DNA from: Thalassotalea loyana
GTDB taxonomy: Bacteria > Pseudomonadota > Gammaproteobacteria > Enterobacterales > Alteromonadaceae
Length of the DNA stretch: 64,000 bases
Assembly: GCF_030161435.1 (NCBI RefSeq)
Contig: NZ_BSSV01000007.1
Location: 215,072-279,071, forward strand
Reading direction: 5' to 3'
Shown: positions 17,264 to 25,701 of the stretch, in pieces
Position numbering within the stretch: the stretch's first letter is position 1
How the letters are laid out: each line of letters starts with the position of its first letter
Program-made: the position numbers and the translations under genes
The notes under the pieces: model-generated
The model's input: the letters and a program-made list of their open reading frames with translations, nothing else
What the model was told of the DNA's origin: nothing
Database searches by the model: none

Positions 17264-18127
17264 TTAAAAGCCAAACTTTCCGTTATTGTTTTTCCATGCT
17301 GACTTTTCAGGAATATTCTCAATGGTGTCCCAATGTTCAACAATCTTACCGTTATCTATTCGAAATAAATCATAAAATGCGACGTCGTTGTTGAGAAACA
17401 CTCCTTCACTGATAGCTAAAACAAAGTTACCTTGGCCAAGTACCTTGTGATTACGCTTGTAAATCATTGGCATGCCTTTCTCAGCAAGTGCAGACAATGC
17501 TTGTCCTAAGCCAGATAAACCGTCTGCAACCATTGGGTTATGCTGAATATAATCAGCTTTATTTGGGCCGATATATAGGCTAATTTTTTCCATTTCTCCT
17601 TTGATTAGAATAGCGTCAACAAAGCTTGAAACCAGGGTTTTATTGGCTTGTGTTTTGTCTAAATCAAGGATTTCAGTTGGTCCATCAAGTTGTGTGCGAC
17701 CACTTGGGTTCTTGGGTGCTATTTCCTGAAGATTATCCCAGTGTTCGACTATTTTGTTGTTTTCAAACCGAAAAACATCGAAGCCCACTTTTGGACCGAA
17801 AAAATTGTATTCGGTATGCAGAACAACAAATTCGCCATCTTGAAACGCACGTTTTACTGTTGCTTTGGCACTACCGGGAGGAAGCATACTCAGTACTTCA
17901 CCAAAACCGGCTAAGCCATCCGCTACCGCTAAGTTATGTTGAATATATTTATTAGGGTTTATGTAACTAACAGGTTCTGGGTTACCCGTCTCAATGCTTT
18001 CAATGAGTGCGACGGCTTTTTCTGTGTGTGTCATGTTTGTTTTTTCCTCTGCAACGGCTGATAAAGCGAACATTGCGCCGAGTAATATGGTCGACTGAGC
18101 AATGCGCTTAAAGAGCAATTTTTTCAT
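17264..18127 (-). CDS. Exported protein with two tandem SnoaL-like (NTF2 fold) domains
   Basis: This 287-residue protein has a signal peptide ending ALSAVAEE. It carries two copies of a SnoaL-like domain: YIQHNLAVADGLAGFGEVL with FDVFRFENNKIVEHWDNLQEI in the first half, and YIQHNPMVADGLSGLGQAL with YDLFRIDNGKIVEHWDTIENI in the second. Single-domain relatives are common small periplasmic proteins of unknown activity, some acting as cyclases or isomerases. The ATG at 18127 has an AGGAG site 7 bases upstream; an earlier start at 18148 lacks one. An AraC regulator gene lies 104 bp upstream on the same strand. The duplication is seen directly; function is not known. Confidence 0.82.
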   Translation of the reverse strand: MKKLLFKRIAQSTILLGAMFALSAVAEEKTNMTHTEKAVALIESIETGNPEPVSYINPNKYIQHNLAVADGLAGFGEVLSMLPPGSAKATVKRAFQDGEFVVLHTEYNFFGPKVGFDVFRFENNKIVEHWDNLQEIAPKNPSGRTQLDGPTEILDLDKTQANKTLVSSFVDAILIKGEMEKISLYIGPNKADYIQHNPMVADGLSGLGQALSALAEKGMPMIYKRNHKVLGQGNFVLAISEGVFLNNDVAFYDLFRIDNGKIVEHWDTIENIPEKSAWKNNNGKFGF

Positions 18128-18231
18128 TACGTTCTCCTCTTGATTCACTAAGTGCTATCTTAGTGAAGCAATGGCAAACGTTGCAGAGTGAATTTAGGCT
18201 GAAAAATGGTAAATCTTGAACCCTACAAGTC

Positions 18232-19119
18232 CTATTGTTTGGTTAAGTTAGCTGTAAGATATTGTTTTCGAAATTGACTTGGGGTCAATTGCGTGTGGTT
18301 TTTAAAATACTTCACAAAGTTACTTGCATCTTCAAACCCGTGATCAAATGCAATTTGTTGAGTGGTAACACTACTCACGAGCAATATGCGTTTTAATTCT
18401 AAAATCGTATATGCATCTATTAGCTGCTTAGTTGTCAGCCCTGTCGCTAATTTACAGATGTGATTTAGTGTTTTGTAGGTTGTGTTGATCTGAAGTGCAT
18501 ACCAGTTTGCATCCCTGACACTCTGGTAGCGTTCGAAGAGCAACTCGATAAAACGAGCAAACTTAATATTTTGTGATTGCGATAACTTATCAATTTTTAG
18601 CGCGGGTCTTAAACGGTGTAAAAGTAATGATAATGTTGAAAACAAATACATGATAATAAGTGGGTCAGAGTTAGGCTCGCAGACTTCGGTTGATATTTGA
18701 TTGATTAGCGCTTGGCAACGGTCGTGATTATGTTCATCAAGCAAGATGCTCGGCGTATATTCGCTGTTTAAATGGGTTGGGGTATATCTTGGCAACCGCA
18801 TGTTCGCATGAACTTTATCCAAAAATCCTTGCGTAAATAAAATGACTTTTCCTTTAGGTTTGTTTGTAAAGTCGTATGCATGCACTTGTTCACGCTGAAC
18901 AAAGATAAAGCTACCTGCTTGAAATGGATATTCTTTAAAGTCCACCATGTGCTTACCGTGACCGTTCGCCACATAAATTAAATTGAAAAATTTTACTTTG
19001 TGAGGAACTTCAGGATGACTGTGGCTATATTGACGACTATATAAGTCTTCTAAATCAAAGATCTCAAACTCTTCGTTATTGGTTTTGTTGTAGTCAAAAT
19101 TAACGTTAGGTATTTTCAT
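18232..19119 (-). CDS. AraC family transcriptional regulator
   Basis: This 295-residue regulator has an N-terminal cupin-type sensor domain (about residues 20-150, with HSHPEVPHKVKFFNLIYV and the GSFIFVQREQVHAYDF strand) and a C-terminal AraC double helix-turn-helix (about 190-290), including TTQQIAFDHGFEDASNFVKYFKNHTQLTPSQFRKQ. Such proteins bind a small molecule in the cupin and activate nearby genes. The nearest candidates are the downstream SnoaL-like gene, on the same strand after 104 bp, and itself. The effector cannot be told. Confidence 0.87.
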   Translation of the reverse strand: MKIPNVNFDYNKTNNEEFEIFDLEDLYSRQYSHSHPEVPHKVKFFNLIYVANGHGKHMVDFKEYPFQAGSFIFVQREQVHAYDFTNKPKGKVILFTQGFLDKVHANMRLPRYTPTHLNSEYTPSILLDEHNHDRCQALINQISTEVCEPNSDPLIIMYLFSTLSLLLHRLRPALKIDKLSQSQNIKFARFIELLFERYQSVRDANWYALQINTTYKTLNHICKLATGLTTKQLIDAYTILELKRILLVSSVTTQQIAFDHGFEDASNFVKYFKNHTQLTPSQFRKQYLTANLTKQ

Positions 19120-19240
19120 CGTACAAGGAGTTTAACTTTTGTTGTTCATGCCGCTGGTTATTTAAGTTAGCGTATAGCTTGATCTGCAAGCAAGCTTTTC
19201 GCTTAGGTTATTGTCTAAAAACGAGAAGGCAGCTAATAAA

Positions 19241-19262
19241 AAAGGAGCCGTTAAGCTCCTTT
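19241..19262 (-). terminator. Terminator after cytochrome c' gene
   Basis: AAAGGAGC and GCTCCTTT form an 8-bp stem with a 6-nt loop; the minus-strand transcript continues into TTTTTTATT. It lies 48 bp past the cytochrome gene. Confidence 0.8.
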
Positions 19263-19309
19263 ACTAAGTTGTAGGTGTGCACTAAACACCTACATAGATT
19301 GAGTGATGA

Positions 19310-19777
19310 TTAGTCTTTCTTGTAGCTGTCGTGACATGAACCACAAGTTTTACCCATTTTACCTAGGGCTTTTTTTACGTCTGCTTCAGAGCCTGTTAAT
19401 GCAATTTTGCTTACACGTTCAGAAGCTAGCACCAATGCTTTAATTTTCTCTGCGTAGTCATCTTTGTCTTTCCAGATAGCCGGAAGAGCTTCGGTATCAA
19501 CATTGAACTTAGATGTGTCAACTTTTGACGTATCTGCGATCATTTTTGCAAGTTGATTGATGTTTGTTGATTTTTCTTTAACAACTTCAGCGTTAAATGG
19601 AACTTTGCCTTTTAACATACCACCTAATGGTCCCATGTTGTGACCTAATAATGTGAAGTTAGCTTTGCGCACTTTAGTTGCCCAGCCAGCGTGTTTTTCA
19701 TTAGCTGCTGGTTGTGCAATAGCGAATGTTGAAGCAACAAGACCAGCTAGTGCTAGTGAAATGACGGTACGTTTCAT
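19310..19777 (-). CDS. Cytochrome c' (class II, c-556 type), periplasmic
   Basis: This 155-residue protein has a signal peptide ending FAIAQPAA and a C-terminal haem-binding CGSCH (Cys145, Cys148, His149), the placement typical of cytochrome c' and c-556 four-helix proteins. The N-terminal helix holds NFTLLGHNMGPLGGMLKG, as in the family. These proteins carry electrons or bind NO in the periplasm. The ATG at 19777 follows an AAGGAA site; a longer frame to 19873 has no signal peptide at its start. It follows the cytochrome b561 gene by 55 bp in the same direction, a common pairing in which b561 is the membrane electron donor. Confidence 0.9.
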   Translation of the reverse strand: MKRTVISLALAGLVASTFAIAQPAANEKHAGWATKVRKANFTLLGHNMGPLGGMLKGKVPFNAEVVKEKSTNINQLAKMIADTSKVDTSKFNVDTEALPAIWKDKDDYAEKIKALVLASERVSKIALTGSEADVKKALGKMGKTCGSCHDSYKKD

Positions 19778-19832
19778 AACATTTCCTTTTTGTAATAGTA
19801 ATTTTTCTGTACTTTTATTAGCAGTACATTTG

Positions 19833-20528
19833 TTAATAGTAATAATATTCTTCGATAACTGGCGCGTTGACAACTACCAGCCAATAAATAAATACGGCGA
19901 CCAATACCGCAACGACCAATGCAATGAGTAGCTTTGAGTGCTTAATTGACGATGCTTCGGTGACATCTTCTGATGACTTTTTGCCTGTAAACATTGGTTT
20001 GACTAAATTAGTTTTTTTCACGACTTTATAAAAAATGATGGCAGCAACGTGCAGTGCGACGAACGCTTGTAACAGCGTAAAGCCAAGATCATGCACACGA
20101 TTAGCAAGCTTTTGCCAATCTCCTTCTAACACACCATTGTAAGGACCTGATGTAAAAACGTCATCAGTAATAAATAAGCCGCTCACAGCTTGTGCAAGTA
20201 ATAAGCTCAACATCAAGAAGACCATTATTGCACCCATCGGATTATGACCCGCTACTTTATTATTTTCTTTCGACGATTTTGGGGCTAAGTAATTTTTAAC
20301 ACGTGATAACGTTGGAAAAAAGTTAATAAACTTTGCATGAGTCGTTCCAACAAGCCCCCAAATCACTCTAAAGCCAAGCAAAAACAGCATGAAGTAACCG
20401 CAATACATGTGGTATTCCATGTATTCACTACCAAGCTCCGCTGTTAACCAAAGCGCGCCAAAAGTTAACACGAGTAGCCAATGGAATAATCTTAAGGGTA
20501 GGTCCCAAATTAAATAATCTTTTTTCAT
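19833..20528 (-). CDS. Cytochrome b561 family membrane protein
   Basis: This 231-residue integral membrane protein has four main hydrophobic helices with histidines placed as in di-haem b561/Ni-Fe hydrogenase b subunits: LRLFHWLL (His16), YMEYHMYCGY (His41) and RVHDLGFTLLQAFVALHVAAIIFYK (two His). A C-terminal hydrophobic segment follows a charged linker (TEASSIKHSK). It transfers electrons from the quinone pool or cytoplasm side to a periplasmic acceptor, here most simply the cytochrome c' encoded next in the operon. The start ATG is at 20528. Confidence 0.9.
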   Translation of the reverse strand: MKKDYLIWDLPLRLFHWLLVLTFGALWLTAELGSEYMEYHMYCGYFMLFLLGFRVIWGLVGTTHAKFINFFPTLSRVKNYLAPKSSKENNKVAGHNPMGAIMVFLMLSLLLAQAVSGLFITDDVFTSGPYNGVLEGDWQKLANRVHDLGFTLLQAFVALHVAAIIFYKVVKKTNLVKPMFTGKKSSEDVTEASSIKHSKLLIALVVAVLVAVFIYWLVVVNAPVIEEYYYY

Positions 20529-20870
20529 GCCACAAAATCAATACAACAAATAATCCAAACCGTTATATCGCTTTACCCCTTATTGTTCAACCGTAGGATG
20601 TAAACAATGCGTTAAACACCTCAATTTTAGAGGTGTAATTCCTTATCGTGAGTCACATGGTCATCCAGTGTAAAGTTGTGTAAATGATAAAATGACTATG
20701 CTGAACTGCATAAGCCGTCATAGTGACCGCCCGTCAATAGGAAGTTAATTATTAATATAAAGTTAATTCTGATTTTTAACTTGCCTAGTTTATTTAGTTA
20801 ATGTTGTGTAATAAGTTTGCGTTATACGATTGTGGCAATACTGCCAACGATCATTTATGGAGCGTATTAC
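20529..20870. other. Intergenic region between cytochrome b561 and 2OG oxygenase genes
   Basis: This is 342 bp with no gene I can support. It contains one inverted repeat, ACACCTC-7 nt-GAGGTGT (20616-20636), and is AT-rich near the oxygenase gene. It presumably holds two divergent promoters, but I cannot define them. Confidence 0.6.
20616..20636. repeat. Inverted repeat in the divergent promoter region
   Basis: ACACCTC and GAGGTGT separated by AATTTTA. Could be a small hairpin or an operator for the b561/oxygenase gap; no known regulator consensus recognised. Confidence 0.35.
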
Positions 20871-21809
20871 ATGACTACAGCTAACACATCAGACGTAAAA
20901 CGTGCGTCATCTTCACTTGAGCAAGCTCGTGAGCTGACATTTCCTTCTCGGAAGGAAATGTTAGAAAGAGCACCTACTGTTGATCGATTTTGGCAGAATA
21001 ATAGTGGCCTGCTGCAAAATGCATGGCAGCACTGGGAAGCATCTCGAGATGATGAATTGCCCAACCTAGACGAAGTTTTAATTGATAAATCATTGCGTGA
21101 GGCGATTAATCGCGCTTGGGTCAACCCGAATAAAGAGGGGGCAGTTAAAGACCTTTGGCATGAAGTAGCGCCAGGGGTTTATAAAGCACAATTTTTTGAT
21201 GTAGAAGAAATAGCGAAGCTACGTAACTATTTTGATCAAGCATCAGATGCAGGGATTCCATTAAAACCGCCATATGGCATTGTGTTAAATCGCTTTGGTG
21301 GCATGTTAGATAAACGTTCTACAGGGTACTTAGCGGCACCAAATTTTCAGGCGTTTTATCAAATGCTTCATGATAAATACATGCGCCCGATCGCACGCTT
21401 ATTGATGCCTGAAGTTTATGGTTTTGACTCGCAAACGTTTGGCTTTTCGATTAAGTACCAAGCTGGTGTAGATACTTCGCTACGTCTTCACACAGATGCG
21501 TCTGCAGCGACAATGAATATAAATATGAACCTGCAAAGAGAGACTTATAAAGGCTCGCAAGTAGATTTTTATGATTCACAATCAGGTCGAGTCAATCGAC
21601 TTGTTTTTGAGCCTGGAACGGCGATGATCCACCGTGGTAATGTTGCGCATGCAGCACAAGCGATCACCGAAGGAGAGCGATCGAATATTGTGATGTGGTT
21701 ATACGGTAAAGGCATGACCATCCCTCATCATCAAAATGGTGAGGATATTTCACCCGAACAACGATGGACTGTACCAAACGAAGAGCAAGATGCGTACGCT
21801 CCTTTTTAA
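20871..21809 (+). CDS. 2OG-Fe(II) oxygenase superfamily protein
   Basis: This 312-residue protein contains the non-haem iron and 2-oxoglutarate site of prolyl-hydroxylase-like enzymes: LRLHTDASA (His207, Asp209), then GNVAHAAQAIT (His260) and EGERSNIVMW (Arg270, the 2-oxoglutarate anchor). The flanking strands NINMNLQ and GTAMIHRG fit the beta-helix core. The N-terminal 180 residues are helical and family-specific. The ATG at 20871 has a GGAG site 8 bases upstream; a TTG further up would only add a short hydrophobic run. No signal peptide. It stands alone with its own terminator, so the substrate is not suggested by neighbours. Confidence 0.82.
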   Translation: MTTANTSDVKRASSSLEQARELTFPSRKEMLERAPTVDRFWQNNSGLLQNAWQHWEASRDDELPNLDEVLIDKSLREAINRAWVNPNKEGAVKDLWHEVAPGVYKAQFFDVEEIAKLRNYFDQASDAGIPLKPPYGIVLNRFGGMLDKRSTGYLAAPNFQAFYQMLHDKYMRPIARLLMPEVYGFDSQTFGFSIKYQAGVDTSLRLHTDASAATMNINMNLQRETYKGSQVDFYDSQSGRVNRLVFEPGTAMIHRGNVAHAAQAITEGERSNIVMWLYGKGMTIPHHQNGEDISPEQRWTVPNEEQDAYAPF

Positions 21810-21820
21810 CTGAAATCGAC

Positions 21821-21856
21821 AAAAAAGCCACAAACATAATTGTTTGTGGCTTTTTT
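21821..21856. terminator. Strong bidirectional terminator
   Basis: AAAAAAGCCACAAACA and its perfect complement flank a TAAT loop, giving a 16-bp stem with A and T runs on either side. It lies between the convergent oxygenase and YdcH-type genes. Confidence 0.9.
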
Positions 21857-21869
21857 ATTGGTTAAGTTT

Positions 21870-22109
21870 TTAAGCATTCAATAACATCTGGTAAAGCATG
21901 TCTTTTAATTGAGCACGTTCTTGCTTTAATTGGTGTATCGCGTTGTCACCAATTGGTGAATTAGCTGTTTCTAACGATCTTATTTCTGCATCTAATTGAT
22001 GATATCTTGCGGCTTTGCTCGCAAACAATTCATTTTCTTGATTGAGTTTGTCTATGGTTTCTTTAAATTGTGGAAAATCACAGACTAACGAATGGTCTTC
22101 ACCTAACAT
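21870..22109 (-). CDS. YdcH-type small coiled-coil protein (DUF465)
   Basis: This 79-residue protein matches the DUF465/YdcH family: HSLVCDFPQFKETIDKLNQENELFASKAARYHQLDAEI, then a second helix rich in Gln, Lys and Leu (QLKQERAQLKDMLYQML). It is expected to form a helical hairpin; function in bacteria is unknown. Its length is normal for the family. It is followed by the strong shared terminator and lies 54 bp downstream of the SDR gene on the same strand. Confidence 0.85.
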   Translation of the reverse strand: MLGEDHSLVCDFPQFKETIDKLNQENELFASKAARYHQLDAEIRSLETANSPIGDNAIHQLKQERAQLKDMLYQMLLNA

Positions 22110-22163
22110 AATTATCTCACTTATTCATTGTAACGTAATGGGGTAGAGCAGTTAGTTTGATTA

Positions 22164-22973
22164 TTAAACAAAGGGTTCAATAATTTCATCTAGTTGCACT
22201 GTTATTGCTTGTGTTTTTTGTGGGTTTAACGCGTCTTGGTGCGGTGGCGAAAACTGTCCAATATCGTTATCAAAGTATCGTCCGTTTGCATGACTAAACT
22301 CTTCTGATAGAGCCGCTCTTACTAAAATGTCTGCGCCAATTTGCAAGTCTCCGCCTTTAACGCCATAGGCTTGCTCAACCATTTTACTTCCTAAAAATGA
22401 CTTAGGATTGATAGCAACGATTACAGGGCCTTTGTTATCGAGTGACTTTGCTAAATCAAAGGACCACATAGTCAATGCAAGTTTACTTTTTGCATAGACC
22501 GCGTTGTCTGACAGAACGCTTGTTGATGATAGTTCTGCTGGCGTAACTGATGTTTGTGCCGCTGATGACAAATTAACTACACGGCCATTTTTTGGCATGA
22601 TGCCAAGTAATTTTTTCGTCAATAAATAAGGGGCTATTGTGTTAACTGCAAACCGTGTATCAAAGTGATCAATGGATCGGGTATCTTGTGTTACAAAGAC
22701 ACCAGCATTGTTAATTAACACATCTAAAGCAGGGTGGTTTTCAAGCACTTTGTTGGCTAAGGCGTTTACTTCTGTTAGTGAAGATAGATCCGCTTGGTAG
22801 CTAATTACGTTGCAATCAGGGTTTAATGACTTTAATAAGGCTATCGTTTTTTCAAGCTTATCTTTGTTACGGCCATGAATCAGCAAGTTTACCTGAGGCT
22901 TCGCAAGAACTTTTGCGGTTTCCAGGCCAATGCCATCAGTGGCTCCAGTCAATAAGATGGTTTTTTCAATCAT
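22164..22973 (-). CDS. Short-chain dehydrogenase/reductase (SDR)
   Basis: This 269-residue NAD(P)-dependent oxidoreductase has the classical SDR signs: the nucleotide-binding TGATDGIG near residue 8, INNAGV near residue 89, the catalytic Ser in NLSSAAQ and the YAKSK catalytic Tyr/Lys. An Arg in HGRNKDK after the second strand favours NADPH. The sequence resembles the retinol-dehydrogenase-like group of SDRs; the substrate is not known. It lies 79 bp downstream of the enoyl-CoA hydratase-like gene and probably shares its transcript. Confidence 0.88.
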   Translation of the reverse strand: MIEKTILLTGATDGIGLETAKVLAKPQVNLLIHGRNKDKLEKTIALLKSLNPDCNVISYQADLSSLTEVNALANKVLENHPALDVLINNAGVFVTQDTRSIDHFDTRFAVNTIAPYLLTKKLLGIMPKNGRVVNLSSAAQTSVTPAELSSTSVLSDNAVYAKSKLALTMWSFDLAKSLDNKGPVIVAINPKSFLGSKMVEQAYGVKGGDLQIGADILVRAALSEEFSHANGRYFDNDIGQFSPPHQDALNPQKTQAITVQLDEIIEPFV

Positions 22974-23052
22974 AGAATGTCAACCTCTAAAAGGTATAAG
23001 GAAAGGTAGTGAGCAATGCGTGATCACTACCTGATTATTTGGGTTAGAGAGA

Positions 23053-23898
23053 TTAGTTAATGTCTTGAACATTCATCACAAGTTCATTCCAATTGCGTTG
23101 ATTCTCAATGTCATGCTCTAAGCCTTGTTCGTCGGCAATCGTGAATCGTTTTATTGCTGGTGTTTTGCTCGTTGCTTGATATAACCAATAGGCTTCAGCT
23201 TTAAGAGCTTCATCAATTGGTTTATCAATTGATTCATAAACGGCTTGTTTACACGCATTAATAGATTCAGCTGGGAATTTTGCGATTCGTTTGGCTAACT
23301 TTTCAACGTATGGACCAATTTCATCTGGCGCTAATGCTTTATTAATCGTGCCGTACGCTTCTGCTTCGTCAGCATCAAAATCTCTTGCACTAAGAATAAT
23401 TTCCAGTGCTCTACCCAAACCTGTTTGTCGTGCCATTCTTGATGCACCACCGCCGCATGGTAAAATCCCCATGCCAACTTCCATTTGCATGAACTTAAAT
23501 TTACCACGTGCGGCAAATCTCATATCCAATGCAAGAGCAAGCTCATGTCCACCGCCACGGGCAAAACCTTCAAGTTTTGCAATGGTAGCTTGTGGTACTT
23601 TGCTGATGCGTTCACACACTGACTGCAAATCTAAAAGCTGTGCATCTTCTCGAGACACCGCTTCTTCAGACATATCTTTTAATAATTCGGTGTCGTAATG
23701 ACATACCCATATCTCAGGGTTAGCTGATTGGAAAACAACAACTTTTGTGTCACGGTCGCGTTCTAGGCGCATCGCTAAACTGTTGAGGTCAGCAAGCATC
23801 TCTTGCCCTTGAACATTGACCGAACCAAAGTCGAAAGTAACCGTCAAAACGCCATTATCTTGGTGTGTTGTAAACGTCTGAAAGCCTGCATATTTCAT
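23053..23898 (-). CDS. Enoyl-CoA hydratase/isomerase family protein
   Basis: This 281-residue crotonase-fold protein shows the family's KLEGFARGGGHELALALDMRFAA region, which supplies the oxyanion hole and CoA-binding turn, and the FMQMEVGMGILPCGG segment. The first oxyanion-hole motif, usually F-x-A-G-x-D, is here WVCHYDTE, as in a divergent subgroup; the residue in the second catalytic glutamate position is Glu in MEVGMG. The reaction is therefore not assigned beyond acyl-CoA chemistry. It is upstream of the SDR gene on the same strand. The start ATG is preceded by TAGGAGAG. Confidence 0.85.
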   Translation of the reverse strand: MKYAGFQTFTTHQDNGVLTVTFDFGSVNVQGQEMLADLNSLAMRLERDRDTKVVVFQSANPEIWVCHYDTELLKDMSEEAVSREDAQLLDLQSVCERISKVPQATIAKLEGFARGGGHELALALDMRFAARGKFKFMQMEVGMGILPCGGGASRMARQTGLGRALEIILSARDFDADEAEAYGTINKALAPDEIGPYVEKLAKRIAKFPAESINACKQAVYESIDKPIDEALKAEAYWLYQATSKTPAIKRFTIADEQGLEHDIENQRNWNELVMNVQDIN

Positions 23899-24061
23899 AA
23901 TAAACTCTCCTAATCTCGTGTAATTTTTATCATCTCAAAGTGGGACTGTTTAGGTTTGAAACGAGTTACACCTTGGAAATTACATACTAGATTAGTTTTG
24001 ATAAGTTTATTATTGCCCTCAATGTTTAATTAGTTTTAAATTTTTGTTAATAATTGTTTTA

Positions 24062-24526
24062 TTAATTTTGTTGATGCGATTCAATATTGTTTTTAAGAAT
24101 GATGGCACCACTTCCCTGCGTTGATAGCTCGTCCTCAGGATTGTAGATAGGGCAACTACTTAACGATAAGCAACCACAGCCAATACAACTGCTAATTGAA
24201 TCTCGCATAACTTCTAGCGCTTTTATGCGCTCATTGAGTAACTCATGCCAGCGGCTACTCAACTTTTCCCAATCTTTTTTGTCAGGCGTGCGGTTGTTGG
24301 GCAAACTCAATAGGGCTGTTTTGATGTCTTCCAAACTCACTCCCATCTTCTGTGCTGCTTTAATTACGGAAATTCGGCGCATGACCTCGGGTTTATAGCG
24401 ACGTTGATTGCCGTTGTTACGCCAACTTCTGATCAGCCCTTTCTCTTCATAAAAGTGGAGCGTTGATACTTTTATTCCACATCGCTTTGCAACTTTGCCA
24501 ATACTAAGGTTTGCTTCTTGGGTCAT
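24062..24526 (-). CDS. soxR: SoxR redox-sensing transcriptional activator (MerR family)
   Basis: This 154-residue regulator has an N-terminal MerR helix-turn-helix (LSIGKVAKRCGIKVSTLHFYEEKGLI), a dimerisation helix and the SoxR iron-sulphur motif CIGCGCLSLSSC: Cys114, Cys117, Cys119 and Cys125, exactly the CX2CXCX5C spacing that holds the [2Fe-2S] cluster. Oxidation by redox-cycling drugs or superoxide switches on target promoters. The ATG at 24526 has a GGGGA site 5 bases upstream; an ATG at 24538 has none. It is divergent from the VOC/FMN-reductase operon, whose promoter contains a perfect sox box. No soxS gene is adjacent. Confidence 0.95.
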   Translation of the reverse strand: MTQEANLSIGKVAKRCGIKVSTLHFYEEKGLIRSWRNNGNQRRYKPEVMRRISVIKAAQKMGVSLEDIKTALLSLPNNRTPDKKDWEKLSSRWHELLNERIKALEVMRDSISSCIGCGCLSLSSCPIYNPEDELSTQGSGAIILKNNIESHQQN

Positions 24527-24573
24527 GTTTTCCCCCATTTATAAAGTTTTTTTTAATTTACGTAAAAAAATGC

Positions 24574-24604
24574 TTTACCTCAAGTTAACTTGAGGTTTTA
24601 TGCT
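24574..24604 (+). promoter_or_regulatory. SoxR-controlled promoter with sox box
   Basis: An 18-bp perfect palindrome CCTCAAGTTAACTTGAGG (24578-24595) lies between TTTACC (-35, 24574-24579) and TATGCT (-10, 24599-24604). The spacer is 19 bp, the over-long spacing that SoxR/MerR proteins correct by twisting DNA. The palindrome agrees with the Escherichia coli soxS operator as I recall it. It drives the plus-strand VOC operon and lies close upstream of soxR. Confidence 0.93.
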
Positions 24605-24655
24605 TGGTTTTAATTAACCGATTGAATAACAAAATGAATGATGAAGGAGACAACA

Positions 24656-25078
24656 ATGATTCAATTAGAACATATCAACCTTATTGTAAAAGACATGGAT
24701 GAAACGTTAACTTTTTATCAAGCTGCATTTCCACATTGGTGGGTGAGAGGTAATGGCTTTGATGAATGGTACGGCAATCCAAGACAATGGTTGCATTTTG
24801 GTGATGATTATCAATATCTAGCTTTTAGCGACAATGGGCAAGGTGAGAATAGAGATTTAAAAACATTGAATCTAGGTTTGGCTCATTTTGCTTTCGTAGT
24901 TGGAGATTTGGATGCTTTAGTTACTCGATTAGCCGATGCCGGCTTTAATGTTGATAAGCAGGGCGCTGAAAACCCATATCGTAGAAATTTTTATTATATA
25001 GACCCGAACGGATTTGAAATAGAATTTGTTGAGTATTTAACTGATTTACCAAAAGAAAGGAATCACTATCATGACTAA
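24656..25078 (+). CDS. VOC family protein (glyoxalase/dioxygenase superfamily)
   Basis: This 140-residue protein has two beta-alpha-beta-beta-beta modules typical of the vicinal oxygen chelate fold: IQLEHINLIVKDMDETLTFYQ at the start, and LGLAHFAFVVGDLDALVTRL, then FYYIDPNGFEIEFVEYL at the end. Candidate metal ligands are His5, His near the middle of each module and the Glu in IEFVEY. The start at 24656 has AAGGAGA five bases upstream. It is the first gene under the SoxR promoter and overlaps the FMN reductase gene by 8 bp, so it is likely a detoxifying or resistance protein for redox-active compounds (inference). Confidence 0.88.
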   Translation: MIQLEHINLIVKDMDETLTFYQAAFPHWWVRGNGFDEWYGNPRQWLHFGDDYQYLAFSDNGQGENRDLKTLNLGLAHFAFVVGDLDALVTRLADAGFNVDKQGAENPYRRNFYYIDPNGFEIEFVEYLTDLPKERNHYHD

Positions 25079-25592
25079 CACTGCAATAATTCTCGGTTCG
25101 GCGCGCTCAGACGGTAATACTGGACAATTGGTGAAACAAGTTGCACAGAAGCTCAATGCGGATGTGTTTGATTTGAATGTATACAAAGTACTTCCTTATG
25201 ATTATCAGGGAAATAGTGATGATGACTTTCAAGTGCTTTCAAACCAACTCCTTGATTACGATCGACTTGTTTTTGCCACGCCAATGTATTGGTACAGTGC
25301 AAGTGCGCAGATGAAAGCCTTTCTAGATAGACTGACCGACTTATTGCGAGAAGAGAAAGATAAGGGACGACAATTGCGTGGTAAAAATGCTTTTTTACTG
25401 GCGACAGGAGCAACAAGTGAACCAGCGTCATGTTTCGTCGACATGTTTACGTTAACCTTTAAATATCTGGGAATGAATGACACAGGAATGCTTTATTGTG
25501 ATTGTACTAATGGATTTAGCGAGGCCTTGCATAAACCGATTATTGATGAATATTTATCGACGTTAGTTGAAAAGGATGCTTTATATGCATAA
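25071..25592 (+). CDS. NAD(P)H-dependent FMN reductase / flavodoxin-fold oxidoreductase
   Basis: This 173-residue protein has the flavodoxin-like fold of NADPH-dependent FMN reductases: IILGSARSDGNTGQLV binds FMN phosphate near residue 7, and FATPMYWYSASAQMKAFLDRL is the second FMN loop. It reduces quinones, nitro compounds or flavins using NAD(P)H. It is translated from an ATG inside the end of the VOC gene, and both are under the SoxR promoter, which fits a role in quinone or redox-drug detoxification. About 100 bp further on lies the lysine riboswitch. Confidence 0.9.
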   Translation: MTNTAIILGSARSDGNTGQLVKQVAQKLNADVFDLNVYKVLPYDYQGNSDDDFQVLSNQLLDYDRLVFATPMYWYSASAQMKAFLDRLTDLLREEKDKGRQLRGKNAFLLATGATSEPASCFVDMFTLTFKYLGMNDTGMLYCDCTNGFSEALHKPIIDEYLSTLVEKDALYA

Positions 25593-25701
25593 ATATTCAT
25601 AAAATATGACGAATTATTTTCAATAGACGTCTAAAAGGCTATTGCAATTGTGTGTTGAATCCGTTTTAATAGCGCACGTTGTTAATGGTCGATACCATTA
25701 A

